Source: Galeopsis tetrahit | Lineage: Eukaryota > Streptophyta > Magnoliopsida > Lamiales > Lamiaceae | DNA: 64,000 nt | Assembly: GCA_963675135.1 (NCBI GenBank) | Contig: OY776128.1 | Location: 68,826,670-68,890,669, forward strand | Direction: 5' to 3' | Shown: piece by piece, positions 1 to 12,761 of the stretch | How positions within the stretch are numbered: position 1 is the stretch's first letter | How the letters are laid out: each line of letters opens with the position of its first letter | The notes under the pieces: model-generated | The model's input: the letters and a program-made list of their open reading frames with translations, nothing else | Told to the model about the DNA's origin: nothing | The model's database searches: none | Made by a program: the position numbers and the translations under genes

Positions 1-623
1 CCATTAAAATGTACTCCATATTAGTTATTTTACAATAAGCTACTAATTGCAATATAGGTAAAACAAATTCATGCTAAGACCAACTTATTTGTTGAAGGGG
101 GAATTTTATTTAATTTTAATATAATCCCGTTCTCACTTTATCCCGTTAATTCTTAGCTCAAAACGCGTTGAGCCCAATTAATTTAGAATAACACGCTAAG
201 TTCCAATATAGCAAAAAGAAAAAAAGAACACACTAAATTCAGATAGTCCAAAAATTCATGCGGATTCATATTTTAATATGCGTATGGTGTGAAAGTAATT
301 GAAAAGGTATAATTTTTAACTTGAAACCTATTACTTTTCATATTTAAAACATAACCTTAATGTATAATAGGTATAAAAGTAATACATTTCAAAATTAATT
401 TTAAAAATATCACTTATAAGTTGAAAATAAGTTCATTATCCCAAAGTAGCATGTTTTAATGGTCCATTAGCCACTTAGTCTGCCCAATTGAGTAGAGAAA
501 TCTCCTTCATATAGGAATGTAGAATTTTCGACTATTTTTCTGTAAAAAATAAAATAAAAAAAATCGACTATTTTCCTCAGATCAACTTTTACTCGTATAT
601 TTATATTATTAATATATATTATA
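1..623. other. AT-rich intergenic DNA
   Basis: No open frame, RNA gene or repeat with recognisable ends is visible here. The sequence is AT-rich and looks like ordinary plant intergenic DNA. Confidence 0.5.
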
Positions 624-901
624 TTTTTCCCGTCCTATAATAATTTTCACACTTCTATTTTTCAGACGTTTCACAATAACATTTACATTCTGAAAATGAA
701 TTTTTTTTTATAAACTTTACTCTCATAATATTCATAAATCATAATTTTACACAAATGTTACTATTACTTTTGGGGCGATATATACACACAAGTCAACTCA
801 TTTATTTATTTTATAAATTACTTTTTAAAATTTTACTCATTATCACGCATTTTTTATATGTGTGTCCACCTACATGTAAAATTATTATGGAACGAATGAA
901 G
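624..901. mobile_element. Stowaway-like MITE (diverged)
   Basis: The left end (ttttcccgtcctataataat) and the reverse complement of the right end (cttcattcgttccataataa) form an imperfect terminal inverted repeat, and TA flanks both sides. This matches the Tc1/mariner-type Stowaway pattern. There is no coding capacity. Confidence 0.55.
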
Positions 902-1434
902 TATAGTTTAATAGATACATTATATAGTTAAAATGTTTGATGCTAAAAAATATTCTTCATCCATCTTGTGTGTAGAGTCGAGATTGTTGTTCTTAATCTT
1001 CCGTTCTCAATTTTCAATTCACTTGACTCTTTTTAATTACCGTGAATGAATTATTATCGGTCTCTTTTAATCTCGTGTAATTAGAACACTGAAAAAAAAA
1101 AAAAAAAAAAGAGGAATCGCTTTGGGACGCGGATGAAGATAATGTTTTCTATAATCATTTCATCCCGTAATTAGATATATTTAATAAAGTTGAAAAGACC
1201 TTAATATTTTTATTTTATTGAATTTTCTTAATTTTCATGTTCATATGTGTAAAAAATGATTTAAGAATTAAGATGTATATATCTTAGTTTTTTCGTTTTG
1301 ATCCTTTGAATTTTTATTTGGAATTGACTTCCTCTACAATTCTCTCTCTCTCCCTCATGTAATTTGTGTATTTTTTTGGACTAATTTTGTTTTATTGAAG
1401 TTTTATCATATGATTGTTTTTAGTTTTGTCATTG
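902..1434. other. AT-rich intergenic DNA with a poly(A) run
   Basis: No gene is visible. A run of about 20 A residues sits near 1090-1110, and a short CT-rich stretch near 1340. Confidence 0.4.
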
Positions 1435-1442
1435 TTTAGTAG

Positions 1443-3683
1443 TAGGGGTGAAAACGGATCGGATATTTCCCGATCGATTCGGAATCGTATCCGGTCGGAT
1501 ACGAATTCGGTATAAAAATTTAGTATCCGGACGGATATGGATAGTTGACTTCGAATTCGGAATACATAATATCCGACCGTATTCGAGTTTTTCCATATTT
1601 TATCGGATATTATCCGGATAATAAATCCGGATACCCGGATTTTTTAATATATTTTATTTTATATTTTATATTAATTTTATTAAAGCTCTATTATAACTTA
1701 TAACATTACACAAAAACTTGCATGCAATATTTCATATATGAAATATTGCCATCTTTAGTAAATGGGCTCGGCGTATAATTGGGCTGCTAATTGGATCAAC
1801 ATATTTTATTAAATTTTAATTTGTTATATTAATTTTATATGTCCTGTCCTAATTTCCATATTTTCATATTTATTAATTTTTAAATTTATTGACAATTTTT
1901 TTAATATGTAGTATTATACATTATTCAAGTAGTAATATTTTTTATTTAATAAAAGTAATATTTTTTTTACATGTAGTAATATGTTTTTTGTTCATGTATT
2001 TTTTAAATTTGTTGTTATATTTTTTTTTCTATTCATGTAATAGTAATTAATATTGTTTATACACGTAGTAGTTTAATTCTGTTATTTTAGTAAAACATTT
2101 TTTTTAAATGTAGTGACAAGTTTTTTGATATGTAGTATCATACATTTTTCATGTAGTAATATTTTTTATTTAATGAAGTAACATTTTTTTGTACATGTAG
2201 TAATATATTTCTGTTCATGTATTTTTTCAAATTCGTTGTCATATTATCATTTTTTTTATTCAATAGTAGTAGTTAATATTGTTTATACATGTAGTAGTTT
2301 AATTCTATTATTTTAGTAAAACATTTTTTTCAAATGTAGTGACATGTAGTAATATTGTTTATTTAATGAAGTAACATTTTTTGTACATGTAGTAATATAT
2401 TTCTGTTCATGTATTTTTTCAAATTCGTTGTCATATTATCATTTTTTTTATTCAATAGTAGTAGTTAATATTGTTTATACATGTAGTAGTTTTTTTATTT
2501 AATGAAATAACATTTTTGGTACATGTAGTAATATATTTCTATTCATGTTTTTTTTTTTTTTTTTAAATCTGTTGTCCTATTAAGCGAAATATTTATGTGA
2601 TTTAATATATTACTATATTTTAATTAAAAAAATTATTTACGTTACTTAATATATTGTACATATTTTATTATATTATTGTATAAATGCATATTTGTTGAGA
2701 ACCCGTAAAATTAGCTTAAGATTTTTTACTTTTAATTAAATGGGCCAAGATTTTGGGCTTTTGCATAAATTAGGTAAGATGCATGCATGAAATATTTCAT
2801 GCAAGACTAGCCCATAACATTATTGGACCTTATTAAAAACTAAAAAGCCTAAACCCTCACCCCCAGCGTCTGCCGCCCACTCCTCCTTCCCTTCCCTTTT
2901 TGGCCCCTGCACGGCTGCACCCCCAGCCCCGACCCCCGTCGTCGACCGCCCGTCCCAGGTTTAGGCTTCTTAAATTATAATTGGTTTTCATGTTAGTTGC
3001 AAACTTGAAATACTAACTCCTTATACAAAAAAAATATAGGTTGAAGAAGAAATGGACAGTGATGAAGATTGATGAGGATCCGAGAGTTGAGGCCTCCATT
3101 TGATGTTCAATAACTATGTTCTTCCCTGTCCCTCTTAAGTTTTCATTCAACCAATTTATGTTCCCTGCTTTGTTTTTTTATTAAGGAATTATGTTTTAGA
3201 CTTGTGTTTGATGGTGTGCTTTATTCTTCATTAATCATTAACATTAGTTAAAACTTAAAAGGAACGTATGTATGTTGCGTATGGTTTTAATGTTTTCATG
3301 AGTGGATGATTCTTTGGCTTAGGAGTAGTTTGTTGATTGCTTTATTCATGCTTGGGTATAATATTATATATGTCTTCTTAGGCGTTATGTTGTGCTGGAG
3401 TGGTGATGTTTACGAAGGATATATTTTGTTGATTTCATGTTTGTTGATTTTTATGTGTTTCAATCACATTTTGATGATTTTCATTTGAAATATATTATCC
3501 GATTATAGTTATTCGAATCCGGCCCGGATTCGTCCGATATCCGTTCCGTATCCGTATACCGAATATTCCGAATTCGTATCCGAATCCGGCTTTTCCGTAT
3601 CCGACTCCGAATTCAAGAAAAAAATATGGTTTAGGATACGGTATAAGCACTATCCGTCCGTATCCGATCCGTTTTCACCCCTA
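1443..3683. mobile_element. hAT-superfamily non-autonomous transposon
   Basis: The element starts TAGGGGTGAAAACGGATCGG and ends with the inverted form CCGATCCGTTTTCACCCCTA. It is flanked by a perfect 8-bp target duplication, TTTAGTAG, at 1435-1442 and 3684-3691. An 8-bp duplication with TA(G)GGG-type ends is diagnostic of hAT. Both subterminal regions are crowded with short direct and inverted CGGAT/ATCCG motifs, as expected for transposase binding sites. No transposase frame survives. A GC-rich stretch near 2850-2960 followed by a short acidic start (atggacagtgatgaagat, then a stop, near 3050) may be the worn 5' end of a transposase gene; that is inference. A shorter inverted derivative of the same family lies at 20367-20937. 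Confidence 0.9.
1929..2580. repeat. Diverged tandem repeats inside the hAT element
   Basis: A unit containing catgtagtaata, tttatttaatgaagtaac, ttctgttcatgtatttt and ttaatattgtttatac recurs about four times, beginning near 1929, 2153, 2346 and 2483. Spacing shortens from roughly 224 to 137 bp. It has no coding meaning, and the deletion derivative at 20367 lacks it. Confidence 0.75.
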
Positions 3684-3698
3684 TTTAGTAGTGTAATA

Positions 3699-4000
3699 CT
3701 CTCTTTGTCCAATTTTATTATTCTCACTTTTCTTTTTTTAGTTGTTCAATTTTATAATGTCCATTCATTTTTTTTTTGAAAACAATACTATTCATACTAT
3801 TTTATCTTCACCTGTCTTGTAACATCATTTATTTACTCACTTTGTCATTCACTTTATTCATAAACAATCATTTTATTTAAAAATGAACCCCACCTCACCC
3901 CCATTGTATCCTCAACTTATCTAATTTATTAATAAATTAATCAATATTTATTAAAATTCGTGTCCGAAGAAGTGAGCATTTTAAAATTGGACGGAGGGAG
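3699..4000. mobile_element. Stowaway-like MITE
   Basis: Ends ctctctttgtccaatttt and aaaattggacggagggag are inverted repeats flanked by TA at 3697-3698 and 4001-4002. It lies 8 bp from the hAT target duplication. The same subfamily recurs at 59383-59624. Confidence 0.85.
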
Positions 4001-4090
4001 TAATGTCTCTACAACATGTACATGAATTACGTGCAATCTTTACATTTGTGGCTCTGCTTCATGTAAACATATAAATAAATAAAAATATTA

Positions 4091-4259
4091 CTCCTTTGCT
4101 TACCAATTTTGTTTTGTTTTCATTTGTCCATCAAATATATTCTCGTATATTTTATAAAAAATATTATTTTATTTTTATTCTTTATAATTGCTTAAAATAT
4201 TATTCAATCTTACTTATAAATAATTATTTTATGTGAATAAAATTCGTGGATAAAGGAAG
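4091..4259. mobile_element. Stowaway-like MITE (diverged)
   Basis: Imperfect inverted ends (ctcctttgcttaccaatttt against the reverse complement of aaaattcgtggataaaggaag) with flanking TA. Non-coding. Confidence 0.6.
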
Positions 4260-4262
4260 TAT

Positions 4263-4900
4263 ATTTGTTAAGGATAAATAATACTAATAATTATAGTTTT
4301 ACTAATTATTTTGCTCATGGTATGAAACGTGTAACTTTTACCAAGATAATGAAATTGAGTCCATTAATTTTGTAGGTTAGACTCTAGTTTCACATTATTA
4401 ATCACATATGTGGAATTTATGAAACGAATGAGTACCATAAATACTCTATAAATCCGAATATCATCTCAAGTTTAGCCCATTGTTTCCAAATTATCTAAAA
4501 TACCAAGAATATTAAAATTAATTGTAACATATAAATAAATAATTCCTATAATTAAATAGAGTCACATCAAATGCATTGAAGGTCATGTGCCCTCAAATGC
4601 ATATATATAGGTAGTAGGAGTATTAAATAAATTCTCAAAGGAAGCAATTTGGTTATTCACCCCACCCCACATTTGAATCGACGCATTATTCATTTTGTTT
4701 CTTTCCATATTTGCCCTTTGGCTTCCCCTTTTTACTCAAATTCAACAGTCACCATGTGCTTTCTTTTCTTTAATTTCCTAATCTTTCCACCTTAGGTCAA
4801 TTGGTAATAAAGTATTATAAACCTTTTAGCTTCATTAAAAAAATATTTGACCTACTATTGTCTTTAACTTTGAAATGGGGAATAAGTTCACGATTATATA
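4263..4900. other. AT-rich intergenic DNA
   Basis: Nothing recognisable apart from AT-rich sequence. Confidence 0.4.
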
Positions 4901-5083
4901 TTTCCTCTGTTTTTAAGATATAGTCAAATTTAGCTAATATGCATACTAAAGTTTTTCACAAGTTCAATTAAGGGTAAAATTATCAACTAAACATTTATTA
5001 TCTAAATAAAAGAAAAAATGTGACTATAATTTTAAACACTGAAAACAAAAAAAATGTGATCATCTTTGAAGGACGAAAGAAAG
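4901..5083. mobile_element. Stowaway-like MITE (diverged)
   Basis: Left end tttcctctgtttttaagata pairs loosely with right end tctttgaaggacgaaagaaag, with TA on both sides. Non-coding. Confidence 0.5.
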
Positions 5084-5570
5084 TATAATATTTTTTTTAT
5101 AATGATAGGAGAGTTCACCATTATTGTTTAAAGATACACATCAAATAAGTTATGCTCTTGTACGATATATAGTTCATTAAAAAATGAACGAAATAGATAC
5201 ACTATACATATATGATTGGTTCCCTGTATTAATCGATCTTCGGATCGAATACCAAGACTTTAAAAAGTTAAAAATAGGTACACTATATGCAACGAGTTCG
5301 TTCAAGAAAAATATTGATAGAAGAGTTTTGTCTCGTCTATAATAATGTTTACTTATATAGGTAAAGACCTACCTCTCCAACTATTAATCAAGATTCTCTA
5401 ATATCTCATCAAAGCTTTCAAAAAAAAAATCTCATCAATTAATATACGAATATTACTATTGGTTTGGTAGAAATGCATTTATAGTCCATGACGGGTATGT
5501 CGTGTTATTAAAAAAAACATCCAATTTAGAAAATTAAAATAAAAAACAAAAATACCGTTGCATAAGCACA
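5084..5570. other. AT-rich intergenic DNA
   Basis: No gene or element ends seen. Confidence 0.4.
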
Positions 5571-6713
5571 TACATCACATGAGACTATAATCATGGTTTT
5601 TGTAATTGCTTCCTAAAATAGCCTATCACATGCTATATTTTTTTAACAAGCTTTTTTAATGTCTAATTGAGTATAATGGACAAAAAGAGAGTTAGTTTCT
5701 TCACCCAGAAGCATACTTTCTACATTACTCAACTTAATTGCCCACCATATATTACCACCAAACCCTAATTATGTAGATGCATAATTTTCTTTTAAAGTCA
5801 CGTTATTTAATCTAAGAATCGATTAATTCAAAATACTAATTTTATCGTCCATTAGTGAAGTTGGGCCTGGGGGTACCAATTAAGAATGATCACACATTAC
5901 CCATAATATTTCATATCCTCTAAACAATTAACGTATAATCGCACTCAACATTTAATCTTTTAAGCACTTGTTTGTAGTTTTTTTTGTCGAAATATTACAT
6001 ATATAGTTTTTTTTCATATAATCAAGGGGGTTATGTGATTGTATTTTTCACAAATTTTTTATTTGCTAATTTGATCAAAATTATTGGGCCTAGCTAGTAT
6101 TGTGTGGGACCATGCATGATGAGGAAAAAATATTAATTTTCTAAAAAAAATTTAGTAGTAACTTTTAAGGTAAAAAGTGTCACTTCTTGAAGGAGTGTAT
6201 AAAAAAAAGTTACGAGAAAAGTATAAAGCCTTCTTGACATATTATTTTATTTATATGAAATCACTATATATATAAAATCAAGGGGTTTATGTGATTGTAT
6301 TTATATTTTTCACAAATTTTAAGCGTTATTTGCTAATTTGATCAAAATTATTGGGCCTAGCTAGTAGCCATGTATGATGAGGAAAAAAATATTAACTTTT
6401 AAGGTAAAAAGTGTCACTTCTTAAAAGAGTGTATTAAAAAAAAGTTACGATAAAAGTATAAAGCCTTCTTGACATATTATTTTATTTATATGAAATCACT
6501 ATACTGTATATATATGTATAATCATGATTTTGTGCTTCCGCCTACAATAGCTAGGCTTTCACATGCTATATTTTTTGGACAAGCAATTTTATGTTAAATT
6601 AAGTATAATGGACAAATAGAGGGTATCTTTCACTTGGAAGAATAATTTCTACAGTACTCAACTTGCCCACTCGATCTATACCCTATCACCAAACCCTAAT
6701 TATATCTTTATAT
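5571..6713. repeat. Local direct duplications
   Basis: Two nested direct duplications are visible by eye. A block at about 6001-6264 (tcaaggggg ttatgtgattgt, then attgggcctagctagta, then aagccttcttgacatatta) recurs at about 6275-6502. A flanking block at about 5575-5790 (cacatgctatatttttt, then agtataatggacaaa, then accaaaccctaatta) recurs at about 6515-6710. The copies differ by small indels and substitutions. No coding content is recognised. Confidence 0.75.
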
Positions 6714-7341
6714 ATATATATACAATTAATTTATGCTTTTGCAATTTGCTTGGTTGCCTTTTACTTTGTAACATGCACCTATATAGAAATCACTACTTTA
6801 AATTTATATCACACACCTCTTCTGAAATTTGTGAAGAATCATATATATTGAATATTATTCGGAAATTTGTATTGGGTTTTAACTTTTAATGACTAGTTCA
6901 AAACGCGCAATGTAATAGAGATAAATTTTAATTTGTATAACGAATTATTTTAGTAAATGACTTATTCTTAAGCAACAGTTGGGAGGAGGAACCCAACAAG
7001 CTAGTCAGTTGAGCAAGATGATCAAACATACTCTAGCTACACGTGTATCAGTAAGATGTATATTAACTCAACAGACATAAGAGAGACAAAACATTTAGAC
7101 CTTCGGTGCCACCTACATCCTCTTCACAACCCCATCCTAGCCTTGCCTCCTCCCTCTTTGCGGTCTCCATCTTCAAAGTCTGGGTTGACGAAATCTAGTG
7201 GTTCTTCTTCATCTCGTTAGCATTCTCTTGCATCCTAGTCCTACGACATCAGGATACCTATTACTCTCGAGTGGGCACTTTAGGTCTTTTTTTTCTTTTT
7301 GGTTGAATATGGAGTATTAATTATTTTAAATGTTTATAATA
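6714..7341. other. Intergenic DNA, no gene recognised
   Basis: AT-rich, apart from a short CT-rich, less AT-biased patch near 7090-7220 that has no long frame and no family I recognise. Confidence 0.35.
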
Positions 7342-7602
7342 CGTCCGTCTATAAACTTTCTATTTTATCATTTTGGTATGTCCGTCTATAAGCTCCTCAT
7401 ACAATTTTTAACAAATATCTTCTAAATTTATACACATACACTTTACTCTTATTTATATAAAATGCTACTAGATTTAACCTTAATGTCTTACTTTTTCTCC
7501 CTCTCAATCACATCACTTGTACTATATCTATTATTTAATCATTTGTCTTTATATATATTTGTGCAAAAAAGTAACGGAAAACTTATAGACAAACGGATAG
7601 AG
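7342..7602. mobile_element. Stowaway-like MITE
   Basis: Starts cgtccgtctataaactttc and ends gaaaacttatagacaaacgg followed by atagag, with TA on both sides. It shares sequence with the MITEs at 18757-19030 and 58245-58445. Confidence 0.7.
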
Positions 7603-8993
7603 TATTTAATTTATTTATATTATATTTTGTTAATGTCACACAATTACACCTGATCATGAGGCATAATAGTATTTCTAAATAAGTGATGTGGTATTACAAA
7701 TTGTAATACCAACTCATAAGACCTCTAAAACGATTTGCTCTTCTCTCATGGAAATTAAATAGAAAAATAAATATCAAAATTTACTTGCATTGACTTGGAG
7801 CCGCCTAGATTAATTAATTAGAGTTCAACTAAAACATAGATTGTTTAAAAGTCAATAACCTCAACAAATACACATGATGAGTGAAAATGAATGCAACAAC
7901 TAAAGAAATATTGACATTGATAATTGATCATTTGTGTCCGCCTAGAACTTGAGTACGTCTTCACCAAGTTTGCTTAAATCGGAATCAATGTTTAATTAAG
8001 TAGATTTTAATTTTGTTTGTGTTTGATTTACAAATTTCGAACATATATATATATATTGAACTAGAATGACATTTAAAAAATGTTTTATTATTTTAATGTT
8101 AAGATGGATTATTCACAATTCAGATCGAAGAAATATATATAACTTTAATTTAATTAGTTATAATCATGGAGTATAGAAATGGCATACATAGATCACACAA
8201 TTAAGATATATTATTTTACTACTTTTTATTCCTCAATTATGTTTTATTCTGGTCAAGCAATTGTACATGGGTTATATATCAACTAATTGATCAGCACATG
8301 CATGACAGAATTTTCAAATTATAAACAATAATTTGTAAGACAAATTGATTAAATAAAATAATGTATAGAAAATTATTTCAAGTATGTACGGCTTTGACAT
8401 TTGTGGCGTACGTTTCTTGGGTCAAATGTCCAACTCACATGCACATATGCAATTTAGTACTCCTATATTAAACAAATTTTCAGAGTAAATATATCTTTTT
8501 TTTCACTAATTCAATTTACATTTTATTCCGATTAATCAACAAATTCTGATTTGTGTCATTAAGTCATCATAAAACTAAATATACCTAATTTAATATTAAT
8601 ACATAGTAATGTATTTTAGATTAGTCTTGGATCTTGCCCTTAGACTTGAAAGCAAAAATATAATTTATTATATGTAAGTGTATGTATAGATAATCTAAAC
8701 ATTTCTTCCTTTTTAGTTTACTATTATTTCTTCATTTCTTGAAGAACAATTTTATTTGATGCGAGTTAGAGTGGACCAATTAAGGTACTTTTGATTGTAT
8801 CTAAATGTTTCCGTACCACTTCATTGACAAGAGAATACATTCTACATTATTGACAATTGTTTTAATTATTAGTTGGTGATATAAACTAAAAAAACTATAA
8901 CTAACATTTTAGCATTACTTGAAGTTGACTTTTACTCAAATATTCCCTTGTGTTAATTCTTATATGGCCGTGATCAATGATCATAATTATATA
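7603..8993. other. AT-rich intergenic DNA
   Basis: About 1.4 kb without a supported gene, RNA or element end. Confidence 0.4.
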
Positions 8994-9270
8994 TTCCCCC
9001 ACCCGGAATACCTTTCACAGAGATAAAGTAGACAAATAAAAAAAAAATGTAATAATGAATAAAACTTTGAGGGCTAATTTTATAAATTTTTATGCATAAA
9101 ATAAGTTGACTTGTGTGTATATGTGGACTCAAAAGTAATGACATGATATGTAAAATTGTGAATATTGTAGGGGTGAAGTTTATAAAAGATTTTCCATTTT
9201 TAAGGGTGTGAACGATATTGTGGGACATTCCAAACATAAAAGTGTAAAAGGTGTTGTAAGACTGATGGAG
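8994..9270. mobile_element. Stowaway-like MITE (diverged)
   Basis: The ends (ttcccccacccggaatacctt and aaaggtgttgtaagactgatggag) are degenerate inverted repeats flanked by TA. The interior (gtaatgacatgatatg, tataaaagattttcc) resembles related MITEs. The 87-aa minus-strand frame inside is chance. Confidence 0.5.
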
Positions 9271-9546
9271 TAGTACATTCTAGAATGTGGATGGATCAAC
9301 CGCAATTGTGGGTATCATTGATCGATGCAACGATCGTCGGGCAATGATATTGAGACTACTGACGTCACTTATCTACAAGTTTGCCGTTGTTGTTTTTCCT
9401 ATAACAAGATTTTTATCTCTTTCATTTTTTAGAGTTTGTTGATTTCTTTTTCGTTGAGAGTTGTTGTTGATCACTTCTTCGATGTTGACCGTTCTTCTAT
9501 TATCTTCGTCGTCGAGAGACTCTTTGCTTGTCTCCTCAATTGAAAG

Positions 9547-9910
9547 ATATGATTGTTTTGAGTTGGAATTTGCAAGCTATAGATCTTGGGTTGTGCGAGA
9601 TTGTTAAGCTTGTAAAATTGATATTATTTTTCTTTATGAAACTAATTCGATTGCTACTAGAATAAAGTTTATTCTAAGTTGAAATTTCATAACTGCTTTT
9701 CTGTTGATTGTAATGAGAGGAGTGGAGTGTTAAGTTTGTCTTGGAATAATAAAGTATCTCGCTATCTTCTCTCTTACTCCACAAATTACATTGATGTTGA
9801 AGTTGTTAGTAATAACGTTTCTTGAATACTTATCGGGTACTATGGTTTCCCTTTATGAAACCATAGAGTGATGTTGTAGAATCTTTTGAGATATCTTGTT
9901 ATGATTAATA
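9547..9910 (+). pseudogene. Decayed LINE endonuclease fragment
   Basis: Translating in mixed frames gives MIVLSWNLQAIDLG at the start, then a YETNSIATRIKF-like stretch, then FSVDCNERSGVLSLSWNNK and LLSYSTNYIDVEVV. This follows the order of the N-terminal apurinic-type endonuclease domain of plant L1-type LINEs (MIVLSWNxxGL, FLxET, VDCxGRSGGLALxW, SxNHIDV, FYGFP). Stops and frameshifts interrupt it, so it is a dead fragment. No reverse transcriptase follows. The identification rests on motif order only. Confidence 0.7.
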
Positions 9911-11332
9911 ATTTGATGTGAATATTGTGGTTCTCTTACAAATTTAATCTCTATTGTGTTGCACCGTTTTAATTTGGATAAGAATACTCTTATATTGCTT
10001 ATGGAAGGAGCGAAACGACAAGGTTTTCTTGGGTGCATTGCATGAATGCATCGAAGATGATCACGTTGGCTAAATGATAAATGAATGAGTGACAAGCGGT
10101 TAGTGTAAATTTATTTGAAATTAATGTGTTTATTTTGTTATATTTTAAAGAATTTTGTACCTCGATTATTTTGTAATATTTTGAGCAATTTATTTGGGCC
10201 AAAAGAATTACAATTAGTCCAGCAAGGAAGCTAATTAAATTAATGCAGCCTCCAAAGTTGAATTAAAAAAGCAAGAGGAATGAATGGCTACTACTGTATA
10301 ATTTTTAGAGCATTGCAAAGAACAAAGTTTGCTTATTTCAGATTTCGACGGTAAATAATTTATAGATTAGAACTCAAATAAGCTCAAAATAGATAGTGAG
10401 TAAACAAGAAGAAAACCAACCACCATCTACCAAACCACCATAAGCCAAATCTAAAGATGGGCCGGCTCACAAGGAGAAAAACTCGTTTCTGAGCGTCGAG
10501 TCGAGACGTAATTGCTTGATGACCATCAAGCACAACATGGGAACACAAACACAATTTCTAGGCCTTATCATGTACGTTTATAATTAACCAAATAGAGAAA
10601 TAGATATCCAAACTAAGTTTGAATCGATTTTCACATACGGACAAATACCCGAATACTCATTCCCACTATTTGATCTACTACGATCATTGTTCACCTAATA
10701 GTTATTTGTTTAAATTTCACATTTAGATTTTATTAATAAAATACGATTTATTACCACATTTACGTGACAACATATATCACTAGGACTACAGTTATAAGTT
10801 AGTCTCGTGAACGAACTACTACGATTCTCTTATAATGAGAGATGTGCATTTAAAAACATGTGTCGAACTTCGTCACTATAGCAAAAAATTTTACCTATAA
10901 GATTTTGAGACCCATTATATATATATATTTTTAATCTCTCCACGTTTTTTAAGTTTTACAGGCGGTAGAATACTGAATAAGAAAGTGACAAGATGCCTAC
11001 TACGTACCACTCGTCAATCTTAAATTGAATTCTCAACACAATTAAACATACTTGCAGCAACTATTTTCAAGAGTCGTCTGATTTCCAACACATTGGGTGT
11101 CTTACGACAAAGGGACAGCATAATAAATGCAACTTCTCGTAACATAATTTGATGCGGTGCACCTATCTCGTACTACTATTATTAATGTACGGATTTCATC
11201 ATTATACAACTATTCAATTAATTAATTTGATGTTTAAATTATTTTTACTTCTATTATATATGTGGTTAATTAGTTGAAATTAATCTAATTAAAAAAAATA
11301 CAAAAACAGAGGTAGAGTATTATATAATTAAA
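9911..11332. other. AT-rich intergenic DNA
   Basis: No supported gene. Short open frames on the minus strand near 9853-10202 overlap the LINE remnant and match nothing I know. Confidence 0.4.
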
Positions 11333-11340
11333 ATAATAAT

Positions 11341-11852
11341 TAGAGCTGGTAAATCAGGTCATCCGGTCCAGCCTAACCCATCGGGCCAAGTTATATTCGT
11401 GGGCTGGGTCAGGCTGACCCATGAATTAGTTGAGCCTATAAAATTTGAGCCCAGTCTAGCCCATCCCGTCCACTGGGCTAGCAGACCGGCCAAACCCATG
11501 AAATACTTTTTTTTTAAAAAAAATATTTTTAGCAAAAATTATATATATATAAATAATTCATAACTAGTGGAGTATAACATTACACTATGTATAAATAATT
11601 CAAATTTCAAAATCAAAATACTAATATTTAAAAATAATGTACTTTACTCATTTTAATTATTTATTTGTCTAAAAAAAATTGATTGGGTCAAATGGGCTTC
11701 CCATGGATCGGCGGACCAAACTCAGCCTAGCCCATTAGGCCCGTCGGGCCCATCGGATCGGGTCAAATAGGCCCAGTTCTATATGAACCTCTAATTTTAG
11801 AGTTCAGTCCATACTAGATTTCGGATTGGTCGGGCCCAAATTGCCGACTCTA
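11341..11852. mobile_element. hAT-type MITE
   Basis: The element begins TAGAGCTGGTAAATC and ends CCGACTCTA, with an 8-bp direct duplication ATAATAAT at 11333-11340 and 11853-11860. The duplication is low-complexity, so it is weaker evidence than usual. Subterminal regions are rich in gggcc/ggccc motifs and the middle is AT-rich. A relative lies at 12245-12750. Confidence 0.75.
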
Positions 11853-12159
11853 ATAATAATCTTGCAAAAAATGTAGATTTTTTATGAAAACATATAAATG
11901 TACAAGATAGATTTTATAAGATGATTAGAAAACTAGCAAAAATATATGGAGTAATATTATGTGATACTCCGTGTCGCCACGGATGAGTGTATGATTAGTT
12001 CCTCTAGGAGTGCAAGGAACATTGATAACAAATTAGCAATAAAATACAAGAAATTTTAAATTAAATGATATACTAGGTGAATAATAATTTAATATACGCA
12101 AAAATTGTAAATATAATTTTTATATTTTTCTTTTATAAATCATTATTTTAAAAAATATA

Positions 12160-12750
12160 GAGCCAAATGGCCCGGCAGCCCATCCCAGAATAAAGATGTG
12201 GGTCGATGGGCCATCACCAGCCCGACCTGCCCATTTAACAGCTCTAGAGCTGGCAAATCGAGCCGTTTGGCCCAGTCCAGCCCATCGGGCCAAGCGATGT
12301 TAATGGACTGGGTTGGGCCTGCCCATGAATTAATTGGGCCTATAAAATTTGAGCACAACCTAGTCCACCATAGCCTGCTGGGCTAGCGGGCCGGCCCAAT
12401 CCATGAAATATTTTTTTTAAAAAAATATTTTTAGCAAAAAATATAATTAAAAATATATATTACTAATGTATTAATTATACATAATTTATAAACGATCATA
12501 AAGTATAACATTACACTATATAAATAATTCATAAGTTCAAATTCTAAAGTCAAAATAAAATAAAAAAATACAATAATATTTAAAAATAATGTACTTTACT
12601 TATTTTAATTATTTATTTGTCTAAAGAAAAAAATTAATCGGGCCAAATGACCTGCCCATGGGCCGGCGGCCTAAATTCAGCCTGTCGAGCCAAATAGGTC
12701 CAGTTTTATATGGGCCTCTAATTTTAGAGTCCAATCCATACTGGGTTTCG
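12160..12750. mobile_element. Truncated hAT-type MITE pair
   Basis: A TAGAGCTGGCAAATCG end begins at 12245. The sequence then tracks the element at 11341 closely (cccatcgggccaag, gaattaattgggcctataaa, ctgggctagcgggccgg) until about 12750, where it breaks into an (AT) run without a right terminus. The 85 bp to its left (gcccatttaacagctc) look like the right end of another copy. Open frames here on both strands are by-products of the GC-rich ends. Confidence 0.6.
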
Positions 12751-12761
12751 ATATATATATA

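Noticed and set aside
3306..3488. 60-aa hydrophobic open frame on the plus strand
   Set aside because: It lies inside the hAT element, is a run of aliphatic residues from AT-rich DNA, and its reverse complement occurs in the hAT derivative at about 20540-20690. No family match.
12143..12386. Overlapping frames on both strands rich in Gly, Pro and Trp
   Set aside because: They come from gggcc/ggccc-rich hAT ends that read open on both strands.
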